In this document: piece after piece, positions 6,299 to 13,094 of the stretch
Layout of the letters: each line of letters begins with the position of its first letter
Numbering within the stretch: the stretch's first letter is position 1
NCBI GenBank assembly: GCA_023409435.1
Contig: JAEYHP010000018.1
Coordinates: forward strand, 1 to 17,087
Length of the DNA stretch: 17,087 nucleotides
Source of the DNA: Bacillota bacterium
Lineage (GTDB): Bacteria > Bacillota > Clostridia > Christensenellales > CAG-138
Direction of reading: 5' to 3'
Position numbers and translations under genes: made by a program
The notes under the pieces: model-generated
The model's input: only the letters and a program-made list of their open reading frames with translations
Databases searched by the model: none
Told to the model about the DNA's origin: nothing

Positions 6299-7807
6299 AT
6301 GGAAAAGAACGCGTCGTTTCGCACCAAACTGCTGACCTTCTTTGTGCTGGCCATGCTGGTGCTCATTATGGTCGGCCTGTATAACGCCCTATCCTCGCGC
6401 ATGATGTTGCAGGATATGGACAGGCTGCTGCGCCGCTCCGCCGAGCTTACCGCCATATACGACCAGATCAACGATATCCAGAACGACCTGGAAAGTTACT
6501 TATCCACCCGCAGCTCCGACGTGCTTCAGCAGTTCTATTCCCGCAGCAACGCGCTTGCGAACAGCAGCACCGCGCTCAACAGCGGCTCAGACTATACCGC
6601 GCGCGGCATCAAACTTAAAAACTTAAGCGAAATGCTTACCCACTATCTTGCCACATTGGATGGCACCGTCATTGAAAAGCGCAACGAGAACGTGCAGGCC
6701 TACGCCCTGGGGTATGCCGCGGCGCAAAAGGAACACGGCTACATCGGCACCTATATCCAGCAGATCATGCGGGACGATCTGACGGACAGCGCGGAAAAAT
6801 ACGCGACGCTGCAGGGTGAAATCCGCATGAACACCATGATCAACTACCTGCTCATGGCGGTAACGGTCGTATTGGTCATGAGCGGCACGTTCATATTCAG
6901 CTTTGAGCTGACCAAGCCCATCTCTAAGCTCGCGTCCTACGCAAAAGCGGTGTCGGAAGGCGAATTCGACGTAGAGGTGGAGGAGGACAACAGCAGCCGA
7001 GAAATCAATATCCTGTTCCAGACATTTCGCATGATGCTCGGCAGCATTCGCACGTATGTCAGCGAACTCACGGAAAAAGGACGGCTGGAGCAAAAGCTCG
7101 CGGAGGAACAGATCAACTCCCTCCAGATGAAAAACTCGCTGCATGAGGCGGAGCTACTTGCCCTACAATACCAGATGAACCCGCACTTTATATTCAACAC
7201 CATCAACATCGGCGCGAAAATTGCCATGATGCAGGGGGATGGGGTCACCTGCGAATATTTGGAGAACGCCGCGGAGGTGTTCCGCTACAATCTTAGGGGC
7301 TTAGATTACAACGCGACGCTGCAGGAGGAACTGGATAACGTCACGGCCTACGCGAACCTGCTGCTGACGCGGTTTGGCAGCCGCGCCACGTTCCAGATCA
7401 GCGTGCCCAAGGAAGAACGCATTCTGTCTTTCCGCCTGCCCCGCATGACGCTGCAGCCGCTGATCGAAAACGCGTTCATCCACGGGGTAAGCAAGCTGGA
7501 GGGCGGCGGCATCATAGGTCTTACCGCCAACTGGAACGGGGACAGGCTGTATATTACCGTCTCCAACATGGGGGAAGCCATTGCGGAGGACCGCATTGAG
7601 CGGATATTGAGCGGCGAATCCGGCGCAGCGCCGGACCCGAGCCGCAAAGGGCACACCACCGGAATAGGCATCGACAATGTGCTAAAGCGCCTGCGCCTGT
7701 TTTTTGAGGTGGAGGACGTCATGAGCATCATCTGCGGCGGCGGACGCACCAATATTATATTGAAGCTGCCTATCCGTGAGGCGCATGAGGACGGAGGAAA
7801 CGAATAA
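6299..7807 (+). CDS. Sensor histidine kinase, LytS/YesM type
   Basis: This 502-residue kinase has a first membrane helix (about residues 9-30), an extracytoplasmic helical region of about 150 residues, a second helix (about 181-203), a HAMP-like linker with SFELTKPISKLASYAKAV, and a coiled coil with KGRLEQKLAEEQINSL. The His_kinase domain (PF06580) carries the phospho-accepting histidine in YQMNPHFIFNTIN (His296). The ATPase N-box is LQPLIENAFIHG (Asn391) and the G-box is near TTGIGIDNVLKRL. ATG 6299 is preferred because GGAGGGAAAGG precedes it. The ATG at 6263, overlapping the upstream stop, has no ribosome binding site. The short, helical outer region fits a kinase that senses through a partner binding protein, encoded just upstream. 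Its target is the regulator that begins directly after it. Confidence 0.93.
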   Translation: MEKNASFRTKLLTFFVLAMLVLIMVGLYNALSSRMMLQDMDRLLRRSAELTAIYDQINDIQNDLESYLSTRSSDVLQQFYSRSNALANSSTALNSGSDYTARGIKLKNLSEMLTHYLATLDGTVIEKRNENVQAYALGYAAAQKEHGYIGTYIQQIMRDDLTDSAEKYATLQGEIRMNTMINYLLMAVTVVLVMSGTFIFSFELTKPISKLASYAKAVSEGEFDVEVEEDNSSREINILFQTFRMMLGSIRTYVSELTEKGRLEQKLAEEQINSLQMKNSLHEAELLALQYQMNPHFIFNTINIGAKIAMMQGDGVTCEYLENAAEVFRYNLRGLDYNATLQEELDNVTAYANLLLTRFGSRATFQISVPKEERILSFRLPRMTLQPLIENAFIHGVSKLEGGGIIGLTANWNGDRLYITVSNMGEAIAEDRIERILSGESGAAPDPSRKGHTTGIGIDNVLKRLRLFFEVEDVMSIICGGGRTNIILKLPIREAHEDGGNE

Positions 7808-9373
7808 GTGTTCAGGGTAATGGTGGTGGATGACGAACCCATTGCGGCGCAATCCGTCGTCTACATGATCGAAAAGAACTTTACGGATGTGGAAACTGCT
7901 GCCGTCTGCTCCTCTGGCAAGGAGGCAATTGAAAAGGCGGCGCTCATCCACCCCGATATCGTCATCATGGATATCGATATGCCCGGTATCAACGGGCTTA
8001 CCGCCATGCGGCAGATTCAGGAGGCGGGCGTAAACACCGCGTTTATCGTGGTGACGGCGTTCGATTATTTTGATTACGCCGTGGAGGCAATGACTTTGGG
8101 GGTAGCGGAATACCTTGTGAAGCCCGTAAAGGAAGCGAAGCTGGTTTCGGTATTAACCGGCGTGCTTGAGGGTTTGAGGCAAAAGCGCAGCGAGCGCATG
8201 CGGGTACTGGAGCAGCAGGAACGGCTGGAAATGGCCATCCCCATGCTGGAGGAAGGCTTTCACAACGCCTTGCGGCTTTCTCAGGAAAGTGGGGAGGATC
8301 TCATCCGCTACTGCAAGCTTTTGGGCTTTCGTAACATGGGCGGGTTTGTGCTGGTGGCGGAGTTCCTGGACGCGGCGGACAACCATCTGGAACCGGAAAA
8401 GCGGCGGGACGCGGCCAGCAACCTGATGAAGCGGGCGGGCAGCTGCATCGTGGGCCCGTGGCGGCACGGCCGCGTCGCCGCCTATTATTTTGACGACGCG
8501 GAACAGGAGCCCTCCGGGCAAAAGGATAACGCCATACGCATTGCGCAGACCATATTGCGCGGGCTGCGGCAGGAGCACGGGCGGGTGTTCATCGGCATCG
8601 GGCGGCATTATGAATCCGTGGTGGAGGCGAGGCGCTCCTATCAGCAGGCCCGGCGCGCGCTGCAAATCGCGGCGGGGGAGGGAGCAAACAAAAACCTTGT
8701 GCTGCATGTGGACGACGTGGTGGAAAACAACCTCAGGCATTCCGTATATTACAGGCAGCAGCTGGAGGAGGCGCTGTTTGTCCGCGTGGAGGAAAACGAC
8801 AGCCGGGCCATGCAGGCGACGCTTGAGCGTCTGTTCCTGCGGGCACAAAGCGAAACCCAGGCGCTTCCCGCGCTTAAGGACAGCATGACGGACCTGGTAC
8901 TGAGCTTCGGGCGGCGGTATGATATTCCGGTGGAAGCGTGCCGGACAACGCTCAATGAACTTTCCCAGGCGGAGGATGAGGAACGGCTCTTTTTCCTCAT
9001 GCGGGAGTATATGGAGCAATCGCTGGCTGCCATCGAGGGAGCTAGAAAAAGCGCCATACAAAATATTATCGACAAAGCCAACCGCTACATCCGCGCGCAT
9101 TACGCGGAGCAGCTTTCGCTTGATGACGTGGCGCGGGAGGTAAATTTAAGCAGCTTTTATTTCAGCCGCCTGTATAAGCGGGAAACCGGCGTGAATTTTT
9201 CGGATAAGCTCGCCCAGGTGCGCATTGAGCGCGCCAAAGAGCTTTTGAATAAGGAGGATCTTTCCGTCAAGGAGATTGCCTACCTGGTAGGCTATCAGGA
9301 GCCCAATTACTTTTCGCGCATTTTCAAAAAGCTTACGGGCCGTACCGCCAGCGAGTATAAAAAGGAACCGTAG
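7808..9373 (+). CDS. Response regulator with AraC-type DNA-binding domain, YesN type
   Basis: The 521-residue protein is a DNA-binding transcription regulator. The N-terminal receiver domain (1-120) shows the acidic pair Asp8-Asp9 in VMVVDDEPIAA, the phospho-acceptor Asp55 in VIMDIDMPGING, Thr83 and Lys105 in YLVKPVKE. A middle region of about 280 residues has a coiled-coil linker. The C-terminal hundred residues are a two-helix-turn-helix AraC domain, with LSLDDVAREVNLSSFYFSRLYKRE and SVKEIAYLVGYQEPNYFSRIFKK as the two recognition units. The GTG start directly follows the kinase stop, with GGAGG ten bases upstream, so translation is probably coupled. It presumably activates the binding-protein and transporter genes to the right. 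Confidence 0.94.
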   Translation: MFRVMVVDDEPIAAQSVVYMIEKNFTDVETAAVCSSGKEAIEKAALIHPDIVIMDIDMPGINGLTAMRQIQEAGVNTAFIVVTAFDYFDYAVEAMTLGVAEYLVKPVKEAKLVSVLTGVLEGLRQKRSERMRVLEQQERLEMAIPMLEEGFHNALRLSQESGEDLIRYCKLLGFRNMGGFVLVAEFLDAADNHLEPEKRRDAASNLMKRAGSCIVGPWRHGRVAAYYFDDAEQEPSGQKDNAIRIAQTILRGLRQEHGRVFIGIGRHYESVVEARRSYQQARRALQIAAGEGANKNLVLHVDDVVENNLRHSVYYRQQLEEALFVRVEENDSRAMQATLERLFLRAQSETQALPALKDSMTDLVLSFGRRYDIPVEACRTTLNELSQAEDEERLFFLMREYMEQSLAAIEGARKSAIQNIIDKANRYIRAHYAEQLSLDDVAREVNLSSFYFSRLYKRETGVNFSDKLAQVRIERAKELLNKEDLSVKEIAYLVGYQEPNYFSRIFKKLTGRTASEYKKEP

Positions 9374-9545
9374 GCCTAAATCATCCCATCCCTTTGAAAG
9401 TTGTGAGCGGCGAGAGTGTGAGGGCACATTGAGGCCCCGCCCTGCGGCTCACGGTTCAGGGGAAGCCTCTTGGGAAAAAGGTGATGTCCGTTCACATGCC
9501 CTGTGAATCTTGCGGGCAACCCGGAGTAAGGAAGGAGGGGGAACA
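9374..9545 (+). other. Structured 172-base leader before the XylF-like gene
   Basis: No gene is seen here. GTGAGC (9403-9408) pairs with GCTCAC (9447-9452), with GGCG (9409-9412) and CGCC (9438-9441) extending the stem inside. TTCACA (9491-9496) and TGTGAA (9502-9507) form a separate 6-bp inverted repeat. There is no T-tract, so it is not an intrinsic terminator. It may be an mRNA structure or hold regulator sites. Confidence 0.35.
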
Positions 9546-10589
9546 ATGAAGTTGCTTCAGAGGGTCGTATGCCTGGTTCTTGCACTGCTGTGCGCACTGA
9601 GTTTTGGCGGCTGCAACAATAAGACCGAGCCGGTGAAGGGACCCGACGCGGACGAAGGCATCGTCATCGGGTTTTCCATGGCGACACTTTTGGAGGACCG
9701 GTGGATCAGAGACCGGGATATCTTCCTGGCAAAAGCCAAGCAGGAAGGCGTCGAGGTCATCGTCAAAAACGCAAACAAGGATTCCGATCTCCAGTATGAG
9801 CAGGTGCTCGATATGCTCAAGCAGGGAATCGACGTGCTGGTGCTAGCCCCGAACGACAGCAAGAAGGAGGTCCGCTGCGTGGAAGCCGCCAAGCAGCAGG
9901 GCGTGCCCGTCATTTCCTACGACAGGCTGGTGGAAGGCGCAAACGTGGACGTCTACGTCTCATTCGACCACAACCAGGTGGGCGTGCTGATGGGGGAGGC
10001 TTTGCTTGCGCGCGTACCCAACGGCGGGTATGTGATCATCAACGGCTCGCCCAACGACTATAATTCCACCATGATCCGGGAAGGGCTCGCGAGCGTGCTG
10101 GACCCGCATATTGAAAGCTCAGAAATCAATCTGATAGCGGAAACCTGGGTGGATGGCTGGGTGCGCGAGACCGCCTACTCCTTTGCACAGGAAACGCTCA
10201 AGGAGCAGGGGGAAGAGATAGACGCCATTGTCTGCGGCAACGATTCGCTCGCCTGGGGCGTGATCGACGCGCTTTCCGAAGTGCAGCGCACCGGGGAGGT
10301 TTCGGTCGTGGGCATGGATGCGGACCTTGTGGCCTGCCGCCGCATCGTGCAGGGGCAGCAGCTGATGACGGTCTACAAGCCCATTCGGGATTTGGTGGAG
10401 GCGACACTGGAGGTCGCGGGCAAGCTCGTACGCAAGGAACCCTTTGAGGCGGAGCGTACCATAAACAACGGCGCGTATGACGTCCCGTTTATTGCCATCG
10501 GCGTGCAGGCGGTCACAAAAGACAATATGGAACAGACCGTAATCGCAGGAGGCTTTCATCTGCGGGAGGAAATCTACCGCAGCGAATAG
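9546..10589 (+). CDS. xylF: XylF-like sugar-binding lipoprotein
   Basis: This 347-residue protein is a monosaccharide-binding lipoprotein. It has a signal peptide with Cys23 (SFGGC) as the likely lipidation site. The mature part follows D-xylose-binding protein XylF closely: RDRDIFLAKA, VLVLAPND, VISYDRLVEG, DVYVSFDHNQVG, INGSPNDYN, AETWVDGWVRE, IVCGNDSLAWG, VVGMDADLVACRR, MTVYKPIRDLVE and the C-terminal NNGAYDVPFIA. Start ATG 9546 has GGAAGGAGGGGG just upstream. ATG-equivalent codons further upstream would spoil the signal peptide. It lies downstream of the two-component genes and ends at a strong terminator. It may deliver sugar to the GguAB-like transporter, or serve as a second input to the sensor. 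Xylose specificity is inferred from similarity only. Confidence 0.88.
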   Translation: MKLLQRVVCLVLALLCALSFGGCNNKTEPVKGPDADEGIVIGFSMATLLEDRWIRDRDIFLAKAKQEGVEVIVKNANKDSDLQYEQVLDMLKQGIDVLVLAPNDSKKEVRCVEAAKQQGVPVISYDRLVEGANVDVYVSFDHNQVGVLMGEALLARVPNGGYVIINGSPNDYNSTMIREGLASVLDPHIESSEINLIAETWVDGWVRETAYSFAQETLKEQGEEIDAIVCGNDSLAWGVIDALSEVQRTGEVSVVGMDADLVACRRIVQGQQLMTVYKPIRDLVEATLEVAGKLVRKEPFEAERTINNGAYDVPFIAIGVQAVTKDNMEQTVIAGGFHLREEIYRSE

Positions 10590-10612
10590 AACAAACGAAG
10601 AACATAGAAACA

Positions 10613-10638
10613 AAAAAAGCGGGTTCCCCCGCTTTTTT
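10613..10638. terminator. Bidirectional intrinsic terminator
   Basis: AAAAAAGCGGG (10613-10623) pairs with CCCGCTTTTTT (10628-10638) around the loop TTCC. It gives a T-tract on both strands, serving the XylF-like gene on the plus strand and the GIY-YIG gene on the minus strand, which stops 30 bases away. Confidence 0.9.
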
Positions 10639-10667
10639 GTTGCAAAAACTCCAACCGTTGATGCATT

Positions 10668-11039
10668 TCATTCCCGGTCCGGTTCCGCCCGCTTGCTATA
10701 GAAGATATAGCCGTCCTGTAAGAGCCGGTCTTCCCATATCATTTGCAGCAGCGCAAGTTCGTCAGAATAATCCGTTTTTGTTTCATCCTTGTCGTAGGGA
10801 AAAGTTTCGAGTATTTCCATTATAAATTGCTCCTTACCAAGCAGATTGTAATCCTGCTGCAGCGCCCGGTAGGGGTGCGAATTGGAGTTTAAACGCGCCT
10901 TCGCGCCGTTCATCATACCCCGAAGATCGGGCGTTGCCTGCAAATGGCACTGCTTATGTTTTGGGCAGCGGATGATGAATATCCCCATATCCGGCTTTGT
11001 CAGCTTATATTGCTGCTTTAATTCTTTTCGCCTATCCAT
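10668..11039 (-). CDS. Degenerate GIY-YIG domain protein
   Basis: This 123-residue protein resembles a small family found in Firmicutes and annotated as GIY-YIG nuclease family. It shows the opening MDRRKELKQQYKLTKPDMG, the first strand GIFIIRC (about 19-25), a second strand at QCHLQATPDLRG, the helical SHPYRALQQDYNLLG, and the C-terminal half EILETFPYDKDETK with ELALLQMIWEDRL. The GIY position is GIF and the YIG position is HLQA, so key catalytic tyrosine and glycine residues look lost and nuclease activity is doubtful. ATG 11039 follows AAGGAG by four to five bases and overlaps the upstream DUF2087 gene by 22 bases, indicating one transcript and probable translational coupling. Its role is unknown. 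Confidence 0.72.
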   Translation of the reverse strand: MDRRKELKQQYKLTKPDMGIFIIRCPKHKQCHLQATPDLRGMMNGAKARLNSNSHPYRALQQDYNLLGKEQFIMEILETFPYDKDETKTDYSDELALLQMIWEDRLLQDGYIFYSKRAEPDRE

Positions 11040-11320
11040 GTTTCTCCTTCTTCCCGCTTTTCGCTCACCCAGTAGCGGCTGCCGTCCGGCACGCGCTCCA
11101 TCAGGCCGTAATCGATCAGGAGCCGCCGCAAAATAAAATAATCACCGAATGTGTGCCATGCGTCGATCACCGCGTTGACCTCTTTTTCCGTATAAATCCG
11201 CCCCGTTTCAAATTTTCCGGCAAGGTATTCTAAAACCGGAATTTTCGTCCGGTTGGGGACGGGAATTTGTTTGACCCTGCCTGCGCCGTCCAGAAAAACG
11301 GCGATGTTCTTCGCTGCCAT
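11018..11320 (-). CDS. DUF2087 domain protein
   Basis: Residues about 22-85 of this 100-residue protein match the DUF2087 pattern: TKIPVLEYLAGKFETGRIYT, EKEVNAVIDAW, FILRRLLIDYGLMER and GSRYWVSE. The domain is often found at the C-terminus of ArsR-like regulators and itself looks like a winged helix. Here it stands alone, with no separate helix-turn-helix in front. AGGTGA lies about five bases before ATG 11320. It is the first gene of a two-gene minus-strand operon with the GIY-YIG protein. A perfect palindrome lies over its transcription start, so this protein may be the autoregulator, which is inference. A metal, DNA or nucleotide ligand cannot be told. Confidence 0.78.
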   Translation of the reverse strand: MAAKNIAVFLDGAGRVKQIPVPNRTKIPVLEYLAGKFETGRIYTEKEVNAVIDAWHTFGDYFILRRLLIDYGLMERVPDGSRYWVSEKREEGETWIGEKN

Positions 11321-11339
11321 AGGTTCACCTTTTTTGCAT

Positions 11340-11364
11340 TTTAGTAAATTAGTAATTTACTAAA
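11340..11364. promoter_or_regulatory. 25-bp palindromic operator candidate at the DUF2087 promoter
   Basis: TTTAGTAAATT (11340-11350) and AATTTACTAAA (11354-11364) are perfect 11-bp inverted repeats around AGT. They start two bases after the -10 box of the minus-strand promoter, so the palindrome covers the expected transcription start. A dimeric protein bound here would block initiation. No T-tract follows to suggest a terminator. Confidence 0.7.
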
Positions 11365-11366
11365 TG

Positions 11367-11395
11367 ATAATAGGCGTATTTTGCTTTTTTGTCAA
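11367..11395 (-). promoter_or_regulatory. Strong promoter of the DUF2087 / GIY-YIG operon
   Basis: The minus strand has a perfect TTGACA (11390-11395), a 17-base spacer, and TATTAT (11367-11372), a 5 of 6 match to the -10. This is one of the best sigma-A promoters in the window and points away from the ChvE-like gene. Confidence 0.8.
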
Positions 11396-11519
11396 CCTAT
11401 TTAGCAGAAAAATATCCTCCGGTGCAAACGGGGGCAGAACAGTAAAATATTGCGCAAAATTTTCCAAATGGGCAAGATCGGATAGTTCCGCTTTTCCGGG
11501 GCAGGACGCAGACAAGAAA

Positions 11520-11574
11520 TTGACACAACAGCGCAACTGCATGCATTGAAGCACAGGCATATACAAACTATGCT
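11520..11574 (+). promoter_or_regulatory. Candidate promoter region of the chvE transporter operon
   Basis: TTGACA at 11520-11525 has no good -10 at 17-18 bases. A second pair, TTGAAG (11546-11551) and TATGCT (11569-11574) with a 17-base spacer, matches four of six at each box. A poor -10 fits a promoter that needs an activator such as the YesN-type regulator. The remaining leader (11575-11657) can fold through GGGCGG and CCGCCC near the ribosome binding site. Confidence 0.35.
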
Positions 11575-11657
11575 GGATATGTACCTGTCCGGGCGGTGCA
11601 ATGTTGCGCTCATGCCGCCCGCGAAAAAGAACAAATCTTGAAAGGTGGTAACAGTCA

Positions 11658-12830
11658 ATGAAGAAAACTATCGTACTTCTGCTCGTCGTGCTCATGAGCG
11701 TTGGCATGCTGTTCGGTTGCACAGCGCAGCCCACTGCGCCCGCGCCCGAATCCCCTGCCGCGGAAGCCCCTGCGGCAACCGAAGCGCCCGCACCCGCTGA
11801 ACAGCCTGAAGGCACCGTGGACGTAGGCGTCGTCCTTCCCACCAAGGATGAACCCCGCTGGTTCCAGGACGAAGCGAGCTTCCGTACCGTTATCGGCGAG
11901 ACGGATTACACCGTAGAAGTTCTCTTCAGCCAGGGCTCTTCCGCAACGGAAAAGACCAACGTTGAAACCCTAATCAACAAGGGCATCAAAGTGCTCATCA
12001 TCTGCCCGCCGGATGCCGCTGCGGCAGCCGCCACCGTGGATGCAGCCAAGGCCGCCGGTGTGACCGTCATTTCCTATGACCGTCTTATCACCGATACGGA
12101 TAAGCTCGATTACTATGTCACGTTCGACAGCATCGCGGTCGGCGAGGCGATGGGCCAGTACCTGGTAGACAACGCCAGCGGCACGGGCATGCCTCTCTAC
12201 CTGTATGCGGGCGCTGCGACTTACAACAACGCGGTCCTGTTCTTTGAAGGCGCATGGAACAAGCTGCAGCCCAAGATCGCGGACGGCACGTTCGTAATCA
12301 AGAACTCCTCCGAGGCGATAGCCCTGCAGGATAAGGCGACCCTGACCCGCGACGAAATGAGCAAGATCATCGGCCAGGTCACCACCAACTGGGACTTCAA
12401 CGAAGCCAAGTCCAAGGCTGAATCCCATCTGACAGCCGCTGCCGCCGCTGATAAGGGCCAGGTCTTCATTCTGGCGCCCAACGACGGTACCGCCCGCTCC
12501 ATCGCGGATGTGTTTGCGGCCGATAAGGACGTCACCGGTTACTTCATCACCGGCCAGGACGCCGAGCAGGCTTCCGTGCAGTACATCATCGACGGCAAGC
12601 AGTCCATGACGATATTCAAGGATACCCGCACCTTAGCGAAGGACGCGATGGATATGGCTATCGCCGTAATCAGCGGCCAGACCCCCGCTACGGACGCTTC
12701 CTACAACAACCTCGTCAAGGACGTCCCCGCGAAGCAGACCCCCGTCGTGGTCGTGACCAAGGACAACGTCAAGTCCGCGCTGGTCGACACCGGCTACTAT
12801 GACGCTGCGAAGTTCACCGGCCTCAACTAA
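11658..12830 (+). CDS. chvE: ChvE-like multiple-monosaccharide-binding lipoprotein
   Basis: This 390-residue product is the solute-binding subunit of the ChvE-GguA-GguB type sugar transporter. The signal peptide ends in MLFGC (Cys21 the likely lipidation site). It is followed by a Pro/Ala/Glu-rich tether (about 22-50) that would hold the binding domain off the membrane. The domain shows VGVVLPTKDEPRWFQDE, LINKGIKVLIICPPDA, VTVISYDRLI, YYVTFDSIAVGEAMG, VFILAPNDGTA, FITGQDAEQASVQYI and MTIFKDTRTLAKDAM, in the ChvE order. AAAGGTGG precedes the ATG by about nine bases. Codon use is more biased than in its neighbours, as expected of an abundant protein. A strong stem-loop follows the stop, and the ATPase and permease genes lie downstream. 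Which sugars it binds is not shown. Confidence 0.92.
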   Translation: MKKTIVLLLVVLMSVGMLFGCTAQPTAPAPESPAAEAPAATEAPAPAEQPEGTVDVGVVLPTKDEPRWFQDEASFRTVIGETDYTVEVLFSQGSSATEKTNVETLINKGIKVLIICPPDAAAAAATVDAAKAAGVTVISYDRLITDTDKLDYYVTFDSIAVGEAMGQYLVDNASGTGMPLYLYAGAATYNNAVLFFEGAWNKLQPKIADGTFVIKNSSEAIALQDKATLTRDEMSKIIGQVTTNWDFNEAKSKAESHLTAAAAADKGQVFILAPNDGTARSIADVFAADKDVTGYFITGQDAEQASVQYIIDGKQSMTIFKDTRTLAKDAMDMAIAVISGQTPATDASYNNLVKDVPAKQTPVVVVTKDNVKSALVDTGYYDAAKFTGLN

Positions 12831-12859
12831 GCCCTGTCGTAACCTTCCATAGGCAATAT

Positions 12860-12890
12860 CCTGACCGGCTCATTTTATGGGCCGGTCAGG
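12860..12890 (+). other. Intercistronic stem-loop after chvE
   Basis: CCTGACCGGC (12860-12869) and GCCGGTCAGG (12881-12890) form a perfect 10-bp stem with an 11-base loop. No T-tract follows, so it is more likely a 3'-end stabiliser or partial terminator than a full one. Such structures commonly let binding-protein mRNA outnumber the downstream transporter mRNA. Confidence 0.6.
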
Positions 12891-13045
12891 GTTATGAAAT
12901 AAGATGGTTGTACCAAATTTCCACGCAATCCATTTTTAGGTCTTTTCAGCAGCCTGAACGGTCCCATCCCGGTTGACGCCGCCGCATCCCCTATTTATTT
13001 GCAGCCTGCGCGGGGATGCGCGCTTAGACGCATTGAAACGTTTAT

Positions 13046-13062
13046 CATGCAGTTTCTGCATG
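13046..13062 (+). repeat. Perfect 7-bp inverted repeat in the gguA leader
   Basis: CATGCAG (13046-13052) and CTGCATG (13056-13062) pair around TTT, about 33 bases before the TTG start. It could be a small mRNA hairpin or a protein site. The rest of the 204-base stretch between the chvE stem-loop and the gguA start (12891-13094) shows no gene. Confidence 0.45.
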
Positions 13063-13094
13063 TTGCATTTTTTGAAAAGGAAAGAGGTGCTCTC

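Noticed and set aside
8153..9100. 315-residue open frame on the minus strand
   Set aside because: It is antisense to the response regulator. Its composition is His/Leu/Arg-rich as expected from a reversed GC-biased gene.
13034..13047. Sequence TGAAACGTTTATCA as a catabolite-responsive (cre) site
   Set aside because: The central CG is one base off the cre consensus, and it lies far from a clear promoter.
12999..13094. N-terminal extension of the ATPase from ATG 12999
   Set aside because: The added residues do not match the family. TTG 13095 has a good ribosome binding site and gives the usual length.
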